Counted from the first letter of the stretch, positions 53,318 through 63,698 are shown. The stretch: 64,000 nucleotides of DNA from Pseudomonas putida (GCF_002025705.1 NZ_CP018846.1:1-64000); one strand, 5' to 3'. Notes: a model not told the origin generated them from the sequence alone. Translations and numbers: made by a program.

Positions 53318-54358
53318 TCAGCCAGTAATGATCATGCGGATATCCGCCGCCAGCTCGCGCACCCGCTCTTCCTCGGTATCCCACGAACACATGAACCGCG
53401 CACCGCCGCTACCAATGAAGGTATAGAAGCGCCAGCCCTTGACCCGCAGTGCTTCAATCGCGTGCTCCGGCATCTGCAGGAACACGCCGTTGGCCTCCAC
53501 CGGGAACATCAGCTCGACCCCCGGCAGGTCACTCACCAGCGAGGCCAGCAATTGCGCACAATGGTTGGCGTGATTGCCACGGCGCAACCAGGCGCCATTT
53601 TCCAGCAAACCGACCCACGGCGCCGACAGGAAGCGCATCTTCGACGCCAGCTGCCCAGCCTGCTTGCAGCGGTAGTCGAAGTCTTCGGCCAGCTGGCGGT
53701 TGAAGAACAGGATCGCCTCACCCACGGCCATGCCGTTCTTGGTGCCGCCAAAGCACAGTACATCGATACCGGCCTTCCAGGTCAGCTCGGCTGGGCTGCA
53801 GCCGAGGAATGCGCAGGCATTGGTAAAGCGTGCGCCGTCCATGTGCAGGTTCAGGCCCAGCTCCTTGCAAGTGGCGCTGATTGCCTTGAGCTCGTCCGGG
53901 CGATAGACAGTGCCCACCTCGGTGGCCTGGGTAATGGTCACCACCCGTGGCTTGGGGTAGTGGATGTCCTGGCGCTTGAGCGCCACTTCGCGGATCGATT
54001 CGGGCGTCAGCTTGCCATTGACGCTGGGCGCGGTGAGCAGTTTGGAACCGTTGGAGAAGAACTCCGGCGCGCCGCATTCGTCGGTTTCGACGTGGGCGGT
54101 CTCGGAGCAGATGACGCTGTGGTAGCTCTGGCACAGCGAGGCCAGGGCCAGCGAGTTGGCGGCGGTGCCGTTGAAGGCGAAGAACACCTCGCAGTCGGTT
54201 TCGAACAAGTTACGGAAGTACTCCGACGCACGTTCGGTCCACTGGTCGTCGCCGTAGGCGCGGTCGTGACCGTGGTTGGCCATTTCCATTGCGGCCCAGG
54301 CTTCGGGGCAGATGCCGGAATAGTTGTCGCTGGCGAATTGTTGGCTCTTATCTGTCAT
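53318..54358 (-). CDS. ltaE: Low-specificity L-threonine aldolase
   Basis: A 346-residue PLP enzyme that splits threonine and allo-threonine to glycine and acetaldehyde. Conserved segments are NYSGICPEAWAAMEMANHGH, the aldolase His in CSETAHVETDECGAPEF, LNLHMDGARFTNACAFLG and the PLP Lys region DVLCFGGTKNGMAVGEAILF. It would add to the glycine pool used by GlyA, whose gene is divergent. The gene is complete, but its last 150 bases are also present in two truncated copies in the array to the left. The start MTDKSQQFASDNYSG is standard. Confidence 0.95.
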   Translation of the reverse strand: MTDKSQQFASDNYSGICPEAWAAMEMANHGHDRAYGDDQWTERASEYFRNLFETDCEVFFAFNGTAANSLALASLCQSYHSVICSETAHVETDECGAPEFFSNGSKLLTAPSVNGKLTPESIREVALKRQDIHYPKPRVVTITQATEVGTVYRPDELKAISATCKELGLNLHMDGARFTNACAFLGCSPAELTWKAGIDVLCFGGTKNGMAVGEAILFFNRQLAEDFDYRCKQAGQLASKMRFLSAPWVGLLENGAWLRRGNHANHCAQLLASLVSDLPGVELMFPVEANGVFLQMPEHAIEALRVKGWRFYTFIGSGGARFMCSWDTEEERVRELAADIRMIITG

Positions 54359-54432
54359 GACACTGTCCTGTGAACGACGCAGAACAGCACTCTAAACCAT
54401 TGCTGAAACGGTTGCCTATACAAGCTGTCGGT

Positions 54433-54511
54433 GCCGGCCCTTCGCGGATAAATCCGCTCCTACAAACGACACATGGCCTGTAGGAGCGGATTTATCCGCG
54501 AGAGGCCGGCA
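54433..54511. repeat. REP pair between ltaE and glyA
   Basis: Inverted pair of the GCGGATAAATCCGC class in the divergent gap between ltaE and glyA. The glyA promoter must lie right of it. Confidence 0.9.
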
Positions 54512-54652
54512 TGAACAACACAAAAGCCAATGTCGTAAACGCGCCATTGCAAGGCGTGCGCAGGCATCTGACCCACCCCGGCCAGTCATAACATCGCCAC
54601 AAAGGGCCACAGTGCCCCACGACAAAAAACGATCGCTGCCGGGAGATACACG

Positions 54653-55906
54653 ATGTTCAGCAAGCAAGACCAGATCCAGGGTTATGACGATGCACTGCTG
54701 GCGGCGATGAATGCCGAAGAACAGCGTCAGGAAGATCACATCGAGCTGATCGCTTCGGAAAACTACACCAGCAAGCGCGTGATGCAGGCCCAGGGCAGCG
54801 GCCTGACCAACAAGTACGCCGAAGGCTACCCAGGCAAGCGCTACTACGGCGGCTGCGAGCACGTCGACAAGGTCGAGGCGCTGGCCATCGAGCGTGCCAA
54901 GCAGCTGTTCGGTGCCGACTACGCCAACGTCCAGCCGCACTCCGGTTCTTCGGCCAACGGCGCCGTCTACCTGGCCCTGCTGCAGGCCGGTGACACCATC
55001 CTCGGCATGAGCCTGGCCCACGGCGGCCACCTGACCCACGGCGCCAAGGTGTCGTCCTCGGGCAAGCTGTACAACGCAGTGCAATACGGCATCGACACCA
55101 AGACTGGCCTGATCGACTACGACGAAGTCGAGCGCCTGGCCGTCGAGCACAAGCCGAAGATGATCGTTGCCGGCTTCTCGGCCTACTCCAAGACCCTCGA
55201 CTTCCCACGCTTGCGCGCCATCGCTGACAAGGTCGGTGCGCTGCTGTTCGTCGACATGGCCCACGTCGCCGGCCTGGTTGCCGCTGGCCTGTACCCGAAC
55301 CCGATCCCGTTCGCCGACGTGGTCACCACCACCACCCACAAGACCCTGCGCGGTCCACGTGGCGGCCTGATCCTGGCCAAGTCCAACGAAGAGATCGAAA
55401 AGAAGCTGAACGCCGCAGTATTCCCCGGCGCCCAGGGCGGCCCGCTGATGCACGTGATCGCCGCCAAGGCCGTGTGCTTCAAGGAAGCGCTGGAGCCAGG
55501 CTTCAAGGCCTACCAGAAGCAAGTGATCGAAAACGCCCAGGCCATGGCCCAGGTGTTCATCGACCGCGGCTACGACGTGGTCTCCGGCGGCACCGACAAC
55601 CACCTGTTCCTGGTCAGCCTGATTCGCCAGGGCCTGACCGGCAAAGATGCCGACGCCGCCCTGGGCCGCGCGCACATCACCGTCAACAAGAACGCCGTAC
55701 CGAACGACCCGCAGTCGCCGTTCGTCACTTCGGGCCTGCGCATCGGCACCCCGGCCGTTACCACCCGCGGCTTCAAGGTCGCCCAGTGCGTAGCCCTGGC
55801 CGGCTGGATCTGCGACATCCTCGACAACCTCGGTGACGCCGACGTCGAAGCCGATGTGGCGAAGAACGTCGCGGCCCTGTGCGCCGACTTCCCTGTTTAC
55901 CGCTGA
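54653..55906 (+). CDS. glyA: Serine hydroxymethyltransferase
   Basis: A 417-residue PLP enzyme that interconverts glycine plus methylene-THF with serine. The PLP Lys lies in [16 protein letters not shown]. Other fixed segments are [40 protein letters not shown] and [20 protein letters not shown]. It heads the sox genes, 15 bases before soxB, so here it serves sarcosine and betaine breakdown by making serine from glycine and the one-carbon unit released by SoxBDAG. GGGAGA lies before the ATG. A second, housekeeping glyA is likely elsewhere. Confidence 0.96.
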   Translation: MFSKQDQIQGYDDALLAAMNAEEQRQEDHIELIASENYTSKRVMQAQGSGLTNKYAEGYPGKRYYGGCEHVDKVEALAIERAKQLFGADYANVQPHSGSSANGAVYLALLQAGDTILGMSLAHGGHLTHGAKVSSSGKLYNAVQYGIDTKTGLIDYDEVERLAVEHKPKMIVAGFSAYSKTLDFPRLRAIADKVGALLFVDMAHVAGLVAAGLYPNPIPFADVVTTTTHKTLRGPRGGLILAKSNEEIEKKLNAAVFPGAQGGPLMHVIAAKAVCFKEALEPGFKAYQKQVIENAQAMAQVFIDRGYDVVSGGTDNHLFLVSLIRQGLTGKDADAALGRAHITVNKNAVPNDPQSPFVTSGLRIGTPAVTTRGFKVAQCVALAGWICDILDNLGDADVEADVAKNVAALCADFPVYR

Positions 55907-55921
55907 GTGGAGTAAACGACC

Positions 55922-57172
55922 ATGCAACGCTACTCGGGCTTCGGCCTCTTTAAACACTCCCTCAGCCACCACGAAAACTGGCAGCGCATGTGGCGCACGC
56001 CGACCCCTAAAAAGGTCTACGACGTGGTCATCGTCGGCGGTGGCGGCCATGGCCTGGCCACGGCTTACTACCTGGCCAAAGAGCACGGCATCACCAACGT
56101 TGCCGTGATCGAGAAAGGCTACCTGGGCGGCGGCAACACCGCCCGTAACACCACCATCGTGCGCTCCAACTACCTGTGGGACGAGTCGGCGCACCTTTAC
56201 GAGCACGCCATGAAGCTGTGGGAAGGCCTGTCCCAGGACCTCAACTACAACGTCATGTTCTCCCAGCGCGGTGTCTACAACCTGTGCCACACCCTGCAGG
56301 ACATGCGTGACTCCGAGCGCCGTGTTTCCGCCAACCGCCTCAACGGCGTCGATGGCGAGCTGCTCAATACCGCTCAGGTCGCGGCCGAAATCCCGTACCT
56401 GGACTGCTCGAAGAACACCCGCTACCCGATCCTCGGTGCAACCGTTCAGCGCCGTGGTGGCGTGGCCCGTCACGACGCCGTGGCCTGGGGCTTCGCCCGT
56501 GCCGCCGACGCCCTGGGCGTGGACCTGATCCAGCAGACCGAAGTGATTGGCTTCCGCAAGGAAAACGGCGCGGTCATCGGCGTGGAAACCAACAAAGGCT
56601 TCATTGGCGCCAAGCGCGTTGGTGTGGTCACCGCCGGTAACTCCGGGCACATGGCCAAGCTGGCCGGCTTCCGCCTGCCGCTGGAATCGCACCCGCTGCA
56701 AGCGCTGGTATCCGAGCCGATCAAGCCGATCATCGACTCGGTGATCATGTCCAACGCCGTACACGGCTACATCAGCCAGTCCGACAAGGGCGACCTGGTG
56801 ATCGGTGCCGGTATCGACGGCTGGGTCGGCTACGGCCAACGTGGTTCGTACCCGGTGATCGAGCACACCCTGCAGGCCATCGTCGAGATGTTCCCCAACC
56901 TCTCGCGCGTGCGCATGAACCGCCAGTGGGGCGGCATCGTCGACACCTCGCCGGACGCTTGCCCGATCATCACCAAGACCCCTGTCAAGAACATGTTCTT
57001 CAACTGCGGTTGGGGTACTGGCGGCTTCAAGGCGACCCCGGGTTCGGGCAACGTCTTCGCCGCAAGCCTGGCCAAGGGCGAAATGCACCCACTGGCCGCG
57101 CCGTTCTCCATGGACCGTTTCTACAACGGCGCACTGATCGACGAACACGGCGCCGCCGCCGTCGCCCACTAA
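55922..57172 (+). CDS. soxB: Sarcosine oxidase beta subunit
   Basis: A 416-residue flavoprotein. The FAD-binding fold is [20 protein letters not shown] with the start of the second strand [20 protein letters not shown]. The covalent FMN-linked His region and the sarcosine-binding domain follow the family layout, ending [20 protein letters not shown]. It is the catalytic subunit oxidising sarcosine to glycine. It is the first of soxBDAG, with 15 bases to soxD. Length and sequence are standard for heterotetrameric sarcosine oxidase. Confidence 0.95.
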   Translation: MQRYSGFGLFKHSLSHHENWQRMWRTPTPKKVYDVVIVGGGGHGLATAYYLAKEHGITNVAVIEKGYLGGGNTARNTTIVRSNYLWDESAHLYEHAMKLWEGLSQDLNYNVMFSQRGVYNLCHTLQDMRDSERRVSANRLNGVDGELLNTAQVAAEIPYLDCSKNTRYPILGATVQRRGGVARHDAVAWGFARAADALGVDLIQQTEVIGFRKENGAVIGVETNKGFIGAKRVGVVTAGNSGHMAKLAGFRLPLESHPLQALVSEPIKPIIDSVIMSNAVHGYISQSDKGDLVIGAGIDGWVGYGQRGSYPVIEHTLQAIVEMFPNLSRVRMNRQWGGIVDTSPDACPIITKTPVKNMFFNCGWGTGGFKATPGSGNVFAASLAKGEMHPLAAPFSMDRFYNGALIDEHGAAAVAH

Positions 57173-57186
57173 CCGGAGACACCGTC

Positions 57187-57522
57187 ATGTTGCATATTTT
57201 CTGTCCCCACTGCGGCGAGCTGCGCTCCGAAGAAGAGTTCCACGCCTCTGGTCAGGCGCATATTCCCCGCCCGCTGGACCCCAACGCCTGCTCCGACGAG
57301 GAGTGGGGTACCTACATGTTCTACCGTGACAACCCACGCGGTATTCACCATGAACTGTGGGACCACGTTGCCGGCTGCCGCCAGTACTTCAACGTCACCC
57401 GTAACACCGTGACTTACGAGATTCTGGAAACCTACAAGATTGGCCAGAAGCCGCAAGTGACTGCTGATGGCAAAGCTGCGAACGCACCGTCCGCCGTCAA
57501 AGGCCAAGGGGAAAAAGTATGA
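57187..57522 (+). CDS. soxD: Sarcosine oxidase delta subunit
   Basis: A 111-residue zinc-binding subunit. The Zn ligands are in FCPHCGELRSEEEFH and the later Cys/His of LWDHVAGCRQYFNVTRNTVT. It ends in a short variable tail (KAANAPSAVKGQGEKV). It holds the tetramer together, with a structural role. Its stop overlaps the soxA start by four bases (ATGA), a sign of coupled translation. Confidence 0.95.
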   Translation: MLHIFCPHCGELRSEEEFHASGQAHIPRPLDPNACSDEEWGTYMFYRDNPRGIHHELWDHVAGCRQYFNVTRNTVTYEILETYKIGQKPQVTADGKAANAPSAVKGQGEKV

Positions 57523-60500
57523 GCCAGACCTATCGCCTCGCCAGCGGCGGCCGTATCGACCGCAGCAAGGTCCTGAACTTCACCTTCAACGGCAAGACCT
57601 ACCAGGGTTATGCCGGTGACAGCCTGGCCGCTGCCTTGCTGGCCAATGGCGTCGACATCGTCGGCCGCAGCTTCAAGTACTCGCGCCCACGCGGCATCAT
57701 CGCTGCCGGTACCGAAGAGCCGAACGCCATCCTGCAGATCGGCTCCAGCGAAGCCACCCAGATCCCTAACGTGCGTGCCACCCAGCAGGCGCTGTACGCA
57801 GGGCTGGTCGCCACCAGCACCAACGGCTGGCCTAACGTCAACAACGACGTCATGGGCATCCTTGGCAAGGTCGGTGGCAGCATGATGCCGCCGGGCTTCT
57901 ACTACAAAACCTTCATGTACCCGAAATCGTTCTGGATGACGTACGAGAAGTACATCCGCAAAGCCGCCGGCCTTGGCCGTGCGCCGCTGCAGAACGACCC
58001 GGACAGCTACGACTACATGAACCAGCACTGCGACGTGCTGATCGTCGGCGCCGGCCCTGCTGGCCTGGCTGCCGCCCTGGCCGCTGCCCGCAGCGGTGCC
58101 CGGGTGATCCTGGCCGATGAGCAGGAAGAGTTCGGCGGCAGCCTGCTCGACACCCGCGAAACCCTCGACGGCAAGCCTGCCGCCGACTGGGTCAACGCGG
58201 TGGTCAAAGAGCTCGAAGGCCTGCCGGAAGTGACCCTGTTGCCACGTGCCACGGTCAACGGCTACCACGACCATAACTTCCTGACCATTCACGAGCGCCT
58301 TACCGACCACCTCGGCGACCGCGCCCCGATCGGCCAGGTTCGCCACCGTGTGCACCGCGTCCGCGCCAAGCGCGTGGTCCTGGCTGCCGGCGCCCACGAG
58401 CGCCCGCTGGTGTATGGCAACAACGACCTGCCGGGCAACATGCTGGCCGGTGCCGTGTCCACCTACGTACGCCGCTACGGCGTGGCGCCGGGCCGCAAGC
58501 TGGTGCTGTCGACCAACAACGACCACGCCTACCGCGCCGCGCTGGACTGGCACGACGCGGGCCTGCAGGTGGTCGCCATTGCCGACGCCCGCCACAACCC
58601 GCGCGGCTCGCTGGTTGAAGAAGCACGTGCCAAAGGCATCCGCATCCTCACCTCCAGTGCCGTGGTCGAGGCCAAAGGCACCAAGCACGTCAGCGGCGCC
58701 CGTGTGGCCGCCATCGATGTGCAGGCGCACAAGGTCACCAGCCCTGGCGAAACCCTCGAATGCGACCTGATCGCCACCTCCGGCGGCTACAGCCCGATCG
58801 TGCACCTGGCTTCGCACCTGGGCGGTCGCCCGGTATGGCGTGAAGACATCCTCGGCTTCGTGCCGGGCGATGCCCCACAGAAACGCGAATGCGTAGGCGG
58901 CATCAACGGCGTCTACGCCCTGGGCGAGGTGATTGCCGATGGCTTCGAAGGCGGCGCTCGCGCAGCCACCGAAGCCGGCTTCAAAGCCACCGTTGGCAGC
59001 CTGCCGAAAACCGTTGCGCGCAAGGAAGAGGCCACCGTGGCGCTGTTCCAGGTGCCGCACGACAAAGGCACGGCCCGCGCACCCAAGCAGTTTGTCGACC
59101 AGCAGAACGACGTCACCGCAGCCGCCATCGAACTGGCCACCCGCGAAGGCTTCGAATCGGTCGAGCACGTAAAACGCTACACCGCACTGGGCTTCGGTAC
59201 CGACCAGGGCAAGCTGGGCAACATCAACGGCCTGGCCATCGCCGCCCGTTCGATCGGCATCACCATCCCGGAAATGGGCACCACCATGTTCCGCCCGAAC
59301 TACACGCCGGTGACTTTCGGTGCAGTAGCCGGTCGCCACTGTGGCCACCTGTTCGAGCCGGTACGCTTCACCGCCCTGCATGCCTGGCACGTGAAGAGCG
59401 GTGCCGAGTTCGAAGACGTCGGCCAGTGGAAGCGCCCTTGGTACTTCCCGAAAGCCGGTGAAGACATCCATGCTGCCGTGGCGCGTGAATGCAAGGCCGT
59501 GCGCGACAGCGTGGGCCTGCTGGACGCCTCGACCCTGGGCAAGATCGACATCCAGGGCCCGGATGCCCGCGAGTTCCTCAACCGCATCTACACCAACGCC
59601 TGGACCAAGCTCGACGTGGGCAAGGCCCGCTACGGCCTGATGTGCAAGGAAGACGGCATGGTCTTCGACGACGGCGTAACCGCCTGCGTCGGCGACAACC
59701 ACTTCATCATGACCACCACCACCGGCGGCGCCGCCCGCGTGCTGCAGTGGATGGAGCTCTACCACCAGACCGAATGGCCAGAGATGAAGGTGTACTTCAC
59801 CTCGGTCACCGACCACTGGGCGACCATGACCCTGTCTGGCCCCAACAGCCGCAAGCTGCTCAGCGAGCTGACCGACATCGACATGGACAAGGAAGCCTTC
59901 CCGTTCATGACCTGGAAGGAAGGCAACGTTGGCGGCGTGCCGGCCCGCGTGTTCCGTATCTCGTTCACCGGTGAGCTGTCGTACGAAGTCAACGTGCAGG
60001 CCAACTACGCCATGGGCGTGCTGGAACAGATCATCGAGGCCGGCAAGAAGTACAACCTGACCCCGTACGGCACCGAGACCATGCACGTACTGCGTGCCGA
60101 GAAGGGCTTCATCATCGTTGGCCAGGATACCGATGGCTCGATGAACCCGGACGACCTCAACATGAGCTGGTGCGTGGGCCGCAACAAGCCATTCTCGTGG
60201 ATTGGCCTGCGTGGCATGAACCGCGAAGACTGCCTGCGCGACAACCGCAAGCAACTGGTAGGCCTGAAGCCGATCGACCCAACCAAGTGGCTGCCGGAAG
60301 GCGCCCAGTTGGTGTTCGATCCGAAGCAACCGATCCCGATGGACATGGTCGGCCACGTTACCTCCAGCTATGCCTCCAACTCCCTGGGCTATTCGTTCGC
60401 CATGGGTGTGGTCAAGGGCGGCCTCAAGCGCATGGGCGAGCGTGTGTACTCGCCACAGGCGGATGGCAGCGTGATCGAGGCGGAGATCGTGTCTTCGGTG

Positions 60501-60536
60501 TTCTTCGATCCGAAGGGTGAGCGGCAGAACGTCTAA
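57519..60536 (+). CDS. soxA: Sarcosine oxidase alpha subunit
   Basis: A 1,005-residue subunit. The N-terminal segment (NFTFNGKTYQGYAGDSLAAA) is followed by a dinucleotide-binding domain DVLIVGAGPAGLAAALAAAR that binds NAD. The C-terminal 400 residues are a GcvT-like domain (LDASTLGKIDIQGPDAREFL; FRISFTGELSYEVNV) that takes the released methylene group to THF. It forms a tunnel with SoxB that channels the intermediate. It is the longest gene in the window. soxG follows after a 170-base gap that holds a REP pair. Confidence 0.96.
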   Translation: MSQTYRLASGGRIDRSKVLNFTFNGKTYQGYAGDSLAAALLANGVDIVGRSFKYSRPRGIIAAGTEEPNAILQIGSSEATQIPNVRATQQALYAGLVATSTNGWPNVNNDVMGILGKVGGSMMPPGFYYKTFMYPKSFWMTYEKYIRKAAGLGRAPLQNDPDSYDYMNQHCDVLIVGAGPAGLAAALAAARSGARVILADEQEEFGGSLLDTRETLDGKPAADWVNAVVKELEGLPEVTLLPRATVNGYHDHNFLTIHERLTDHLGDRAPIGQVRHRVHRVRAKRVVLAAGAHERPLVYGNNDLPGNMLAGAVSTYVRRYGVAPGRKLVLSTNNDHAYRAALDWHDAGLQVVAIADARHNPRGSLVEEARAKGIRILTSSAVVEAKGTKHVSGARVAAIDVQAHKVTSPGETLECDLIATSGGYSPIVHLASHLGGRPVWREDILGFVPGDAPQKRECVGGINGVYALGEVIADGFEGGARAATEAGFKATVGSLPKTVARKEEATVALFQVPHDKGTARAPKQFVDQQNDVTAAAIELATREGFESVEHVKRYTALGFGTDQGKLGNINGLAIAARSIGITIPEMGTTMFRPNYTPVTFGAVAGRHCGHLFEPVRFTALHAWHVKSGAEFEDVGQWKRPWYFPKAGEDIHAAVARECKAVRDSVGLLDASTLGKIDIQGPDAREFLNRIYTNAWTKLDVGKARYGLMCKEDGMVFDDGVTACVGDNHFIMTTTTGGAARVLQWMELYHQTEWPEMKVYFTSVTDHWATMTLSGPNSRKLLSELTDIDMDKEAFPFMTWKEGNVGGVPARVFRISFTGELSYEVNVQANYAMGVLEQIIEAGKKYNLTPYGTETMHVLRAEKGFIIVGQDTDGSMNPDDLNMSWCVGRNKPFSWIGLRGMNREDCLRDNRKQLVGLKPIDPTKWLPEGAQLVFDPKQPIPMDMVGHVTSSYASNSLGYSFAMGVVKGGLKRMGERVYSPQADGSVIEAEIVSSVFFDPKGERQNV

Positions 60537-60577
60537 GGCCCCCGGTACCAACCGGTGCCTGATTGGAATGAGGTCTA

Positions 60578-60651
60578 TGTGGGTGCGGGCTTGCCCGCGA
60601 AGAAGGCGGTGAATCCACCATCGCATTCGCGGGCAAGCCCGTTCCCACAGG
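60578..60651. repeat. REP pair inside the sox operon
   Basis: Inverted pair of the GCGGGCTTGCCCGC class between soxA and soxG, with the second member slightly changed (GTTCCCACAG). It interrupts four genes that must be made in equal amounts. Confidence 0.88.
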
Positions 60652-60706
60652 ATGACCGTCACCCGCAGGCATCGTGGTCGAACCCAGAATTCAAGGCAGG
60701 TAAGAA

Positions 60707-61339
60707 ATGAGCGCTATCAACGTCTTCCAGCAAAACCCCGGCAGCGATGCCAAGGCCCAGTCGCCACTGCACCACGCCGACCTGGCCAGCCTGGTCGGCA
60801 AGGGCCGCAAGAACGCAGGCGTGACCCTGCGTGAACGCAAGTTCCTCGGCCACCTGACCCTGCGTGGCGATGGCCACAACCCGGAATTCGCCGCCGGCGT
60901 GCACAAGGCCCTGGGCCTGGAGCTGCCGGTTGCCCTGACCGTGGTCGCCAACAACGAGATGTCGTTGCAATGGGTAGGCCCGGATGAGTGGCTGCTGATC
61001 GTGCCCGGCGGCCAGGAGCTGGCAGTGGAGCAGAAGCTTCGTGCGGCCCTTGACGGCCAGCACATCCAGGTGGTCAACGTCAGCGGCGGGCAGAGCCTGC
61101 TGGAGCTGCGCGGCCCGAACGTGCGCGAAGTACTGATGAAGTCCACCAGCTATGATGTTCACCCGAACAACTTCCCGGTGGGCAAGGCAGTCGGCACCGT
61201 GTTCGCCAAGTCGCAACTGGTGATCCGCCGTACCGCCGAAGACACCTGGGAGTTGGTGATTCGCCGCAGCTTCGCCGACTACTGGTGGCTGTGGCTGCAG
61301 GACGCTTCGGCCGAATACGGCCTGAGCATCGAGGCTTAA
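60707..61339 (+). CDS. soxG: Sarcosine oxidase gamma subunit
   Basis: A 210-residue subunit with a GcvT-like fold: LQWVGPDEWLLIVPGGQELA, VNVSGGQSLLELRGPNVREV and STSYDVHPNNFPVGKAVGTV. It completes the SoxBDAG tetramer and has no known catalytic residues. It lies 12 bases before purU. A GCAGGTAAG motif precedes ATG 60707. Confidence 0.94.
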   Translation: MSAINVFQQNPGSDAKAQSPLHHADLASLVGKGRKNAGVTLRERKFLGHLTLRGDGHNPEFAAGVHKALGLELPVALTVVANNEMSLQWVGPDEWLLIVPGGQELAVEQKLRAALDGQHIQVVNVSGGQSLLELRGPNVREVLMKSTSYDVHPNNFPVGKAVGTVFAKSQLVIRRTAEDTWELVIRRSFADYWWLWLQDASAEYGLSIEA

Positions 61340-61351
61340 GGAGAGCAGAAC

Positions 61352-62209
61352 ATGAGTCGGGCACCGGATACCTGGATTCTCACCGCCGACTGCCCGAGCA
61401 TGCTCGGCACCGTCGACGTGGTGACGCGTTTCCTCTACGAGCAGCGCTGCTACGTGACGGAGCACCACTCCTTCGATGACCGGCAGTCGGGGCGCTTCTT
61501 CATTCGCGTCGAATTCCGCCAGCCGGACGATTTTGACGAGGCGGGCTTCCGGGCCGGCCTGGCTGAACGCAGCGAAGCGTTCGGCATGGCCTTCGAGCTG
61601 ACCGCACCCAATCACCGCCCCAAGGTGGTGATCATGGTGTCCAAGGCCGACCACTGCCTGAATGACTTGCTGTACCGCCAGCGCATCGGGCAGCTGGGCA
61701 TGGACGTGGTCGCGGTGGTGTCCAACCACCCAGACCTCGAACCCTTGGCGCACTGGCACAAGATTCCGTACTACCACTTCGCACTCGACCCCAACGACAA
61801 GGCCGGGCAAGAGCGCAAGGTGCTGCAAGTGATCGAGGAGACCGGCGCCGAGCTGGTGATCCTTGCCCGTTACATGCAGGTGCTGTCGCCTGAGCTGTGC
61901 CGGCGCCTGGATGGCTGGGCGATCAACATTCACCACTCGTTGCTGCCCGGGTTCAAGGGCGCCAAGCCTTATCACCAGGCGTACAACAAGGGCGTGAAAA
62001 TGGTTGGCGCCACAGCGCACTACATCAACAACGACCTCGATGAAGGGCCGATCATTGCCCAGGGTGTCGAGGTGGTGGACCACAGCCATTACCCCGAGGA
62101 CCTGATTGCCAAGGGGCGCGACATCGAATGCCTGACCCTGGCGCGGGCGGTGGGGTATCACATCGAACGGCGGGTGTTCCTCAACGCCAACCGGACTGTG
62201 GTGCTTTAA
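61352..62209 (+). CDS. purU: Formyltetrahydrofolate deformylase
   Basis: A 285-residue enzyme that frees formate from 10-formyl-THF. The N-terminal ACT domain (TADCPSMLGTVDVVTRFLYE) is regulatory. The formyltransferase-like domain has the motif AINIHHSLLPGFKGAKPYHQ, with catalytic Asn and His, and a Asp in NNDLDEGPIIAQG. It follows soxG by 12 bases and recycles THF loaded by sarcosine oxidase. The pathway then has FdhA for free formaldehyde. Confidence 0.95.
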   Translation: MSRAPDTWILTADCPSMLGTVDVVTRFLYEQRCYVTEHHSFDDRQSGRFFIRVEFRQPDDFDEAGFRAGLAERSEAFGMAFELTAPNHRPKVVIMVSKADHCLNDLLYRQRIGQLGMDVVAVVSNHPDLEPLAHWHKIPYYHFALDPNDKAGQERKVLQVIEETGAELVILARYMQVLSPELCRRLDGWAINIHHSLLPGFKGAKPYHQAYNKGVKMVGATAHYINNDLDEGPIIAQGVEVVDHSHYPEDLIAKGRDIECLTLARAVGYHIERRVFLNANRTVVL

Positions 62210-62214
62210 GCATT

Positions 62215-62321
62215 TGGGGCTGCTGCGCAGCCCTTTCGCGACGCAAGGCCGCTCCTACAGAGGTACGTATTCTCCTGTAGGAGCGGCCTTGCGTCGCGAA
62301 AGGGCCGCACAGCGGCCCCAG
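62215..62321. repeat. REP pair, GCGTCGCGAAAGGG class
   Basis: Inverted pair following purU; it may end the glyA-sox-purU transcript before fdhA. Confidence 0.9.
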
Positions 62322-62330
62322 CTTTTCCCC

Positions 62331-62345
62331 TGCCGTTAAAAGGCA
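62331..62345. promoter_or_regulatory. Palindrome upstream of fdhA, shared with gbcA-gbcB gap
   Basis: TGCCGTTAAAAGGCA, TGCC-N7-GGCA, about 140 bases before fdhA. It matches the gbcA-gbcB palindrome at 13 of 15 bases. Confidence 0.5.
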
Positions 62346-62481
62346 TCTCCCTGTCGTTTCCAGTCAGTGCAAACCGCCGTATCAGGCCCACAATTCCCTG
62401 CATTCCAGTAACACATGCCGCCCATGGACGGCGGCGCGTTCCACCACCGCTGCATAAATAAAAATCAAGCGAGGTAAGAGC

Positions 62482-63681
62482 ATGTCTGGCAATCGTGGAG
62501 TGGTGTATCTCGGCGCTGGCAAGGTCGAAGTACAGAAGATCGACTACCCGAAAATGCAAGACCCACGCGGCAAGAAGATCGAGCACGGCGTGATCCTCAA
62601 GGTGGTCTCCACCAACATCTGCGGCTCCGACCAGCACATGGTCCGCGGCCGTACCACTGCCCAGGTCGGCCTGGTCCTGGGCCACGAAATCACCGGTGAA
62701 ATCGTCGAGCTGGGGCGTGACGTAGAACGCCTGAAGATCGGTGACCTGGTGTCGGTACCGTTCAACGTCGCCTGCGGGCGCTGCCGCTCGTGCAAAGAGA
62801 TGCACACCGGTGTCTGCCTCACCGTCAACCCGGCCCGCGCCGGCGGTGCCTACGGCTATGTCGACATGGGCGACTGGACCGGCGGCCAGGCCGAGTACGT
62901 GCTGGTGCCGTACGCCGACTTCAACCTGCTGAAACTGCCGGACCGCGACAAGGCCATGGAAAAGATCCGTGACCTGACCTGCCTGTCCGACATTCTGCCG
63001 ACCGGCTACCACGGCGCCGTGACTGCCGGCGTAGGCCCAGGCAGCACCGTTTACGTAGCCGGTGCCGGCCCGGTCGGCCTGGCCGCCGCCGCCTCGGCCC
63101 GCCTGCTGGGCGCCGCCTGCGTGATCGTCGGCGACCTCAACCCAGCCCGTCTGGCCCACGCCAAGTCCCAGGGCTTTGAAGTGGTCGACCTGTCCAAGGA
63201 CACCCCGCTGCACGAGCAGATCGTCGACATCCTCGGTGAGCCGGAAGTGGACTGCGCCGTCGACGCCGTCGGTTTCGAGGCCCGCGGCCATGGCCACGAA
63301 GGTGCCAAGCATGAGGCACCGGCCACCGTGCTGAACTCGCTGATGCAAGTTACCCGCGTTGCCGGCAGCATTGGTATCCCTGGGCTGTACGTGACCGAAG
63401 ACCCGGGCGCGGTGGATGCCGCCGCCAAGATCGGCGCGCTGAGCATCCGCTTCGGCCTGGGCTGGGCCAAGTCGCACAGCTTCCATACCGGCCAGACCCC
63501 GACCATGAAGTACAACCGCCAGCTGATGCAGGCGATCATGTGGGACCGGATCAACATTGCCGAAGTGGTGGGTGTGCAGGTGATCAACCTGGATCAGGCA
63601 CCGGAAGGGTATGGCGAGTTCGATGCAGGCGTGCCGAAGAAGTTTGTGATCGACCCGCACAAGATGTGGGGCGCGGCTTGA
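62482..63681 (+). CDS. fdhA: Glutathione-independent formaldehyde dehydrogenase
   Basis: A 399-residue zinc alcohol-dehydrogenase-type enzyme that oxidises formaldehyde to formate with tightly bound NAD. The catalytic Zn Cys lies in TNICGSDQHMVRGRT with His in LGHEITGEIV. The structural Zn Cys residues are CGRCRSCKEMHTGVC. The Rossmann motif is VYVAGAGPVGLAAAASARLL. It removes formaldehyde made by GbcAB, DgcAB and SoxBDAG. GAGGTAAG lies before ATG 62482, and an intrinsic terminator follows. It has its own upstream gap with a palindrome, so it can be expressed apart from the sox genes. Confidence 0.96.
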   Translation: MSGNRGVVYLGAGKVEVQKIDYPKMQDPRGKKIEHGVILKVVSTNICGSDQHMVRGRTTAQVGLVLGHEITGEIVELGRDVERLKIGDLVSVPFNVACGRCRSCKEMHTGVCLTVNPARAGGAYGYVDMGDWTGGQAEYVLVPYADFNLLKLPDRDKAMEKIRDLTCLSDILPTGYHGAVTAGVGPGSTVYVAGAGPVGLAAAASARLLGAACVIVGDLNPARLAHAKSQGFEVVDLSKDTPLHEQIVDILGEPEVDCAVDAVGFEARGHGHEGAKHEAPATVLNSLMQVTRVAGSIGIPGLYVTEDPGAVDAAAKIGALSIRFGLGWAKSHSFHTGQTPTMKYNRQLMQAIMWDRINIAEVVGVQVINLDQAPEGYGEFDAGVPKKFVIDPHKMWGAA

Positions 63682-63698
63682 CGCCGTGATGTAACAAA

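Larger units (their letters stand above)
51909..53463. repeat. Tandem unit 3 of the orfX array (1,555 bp)
   Basis: Exactly the same length as unit 2. At its right end it joins the full ltaE gene at GCTCCGG (53464-53470). Confidence 0.92.
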
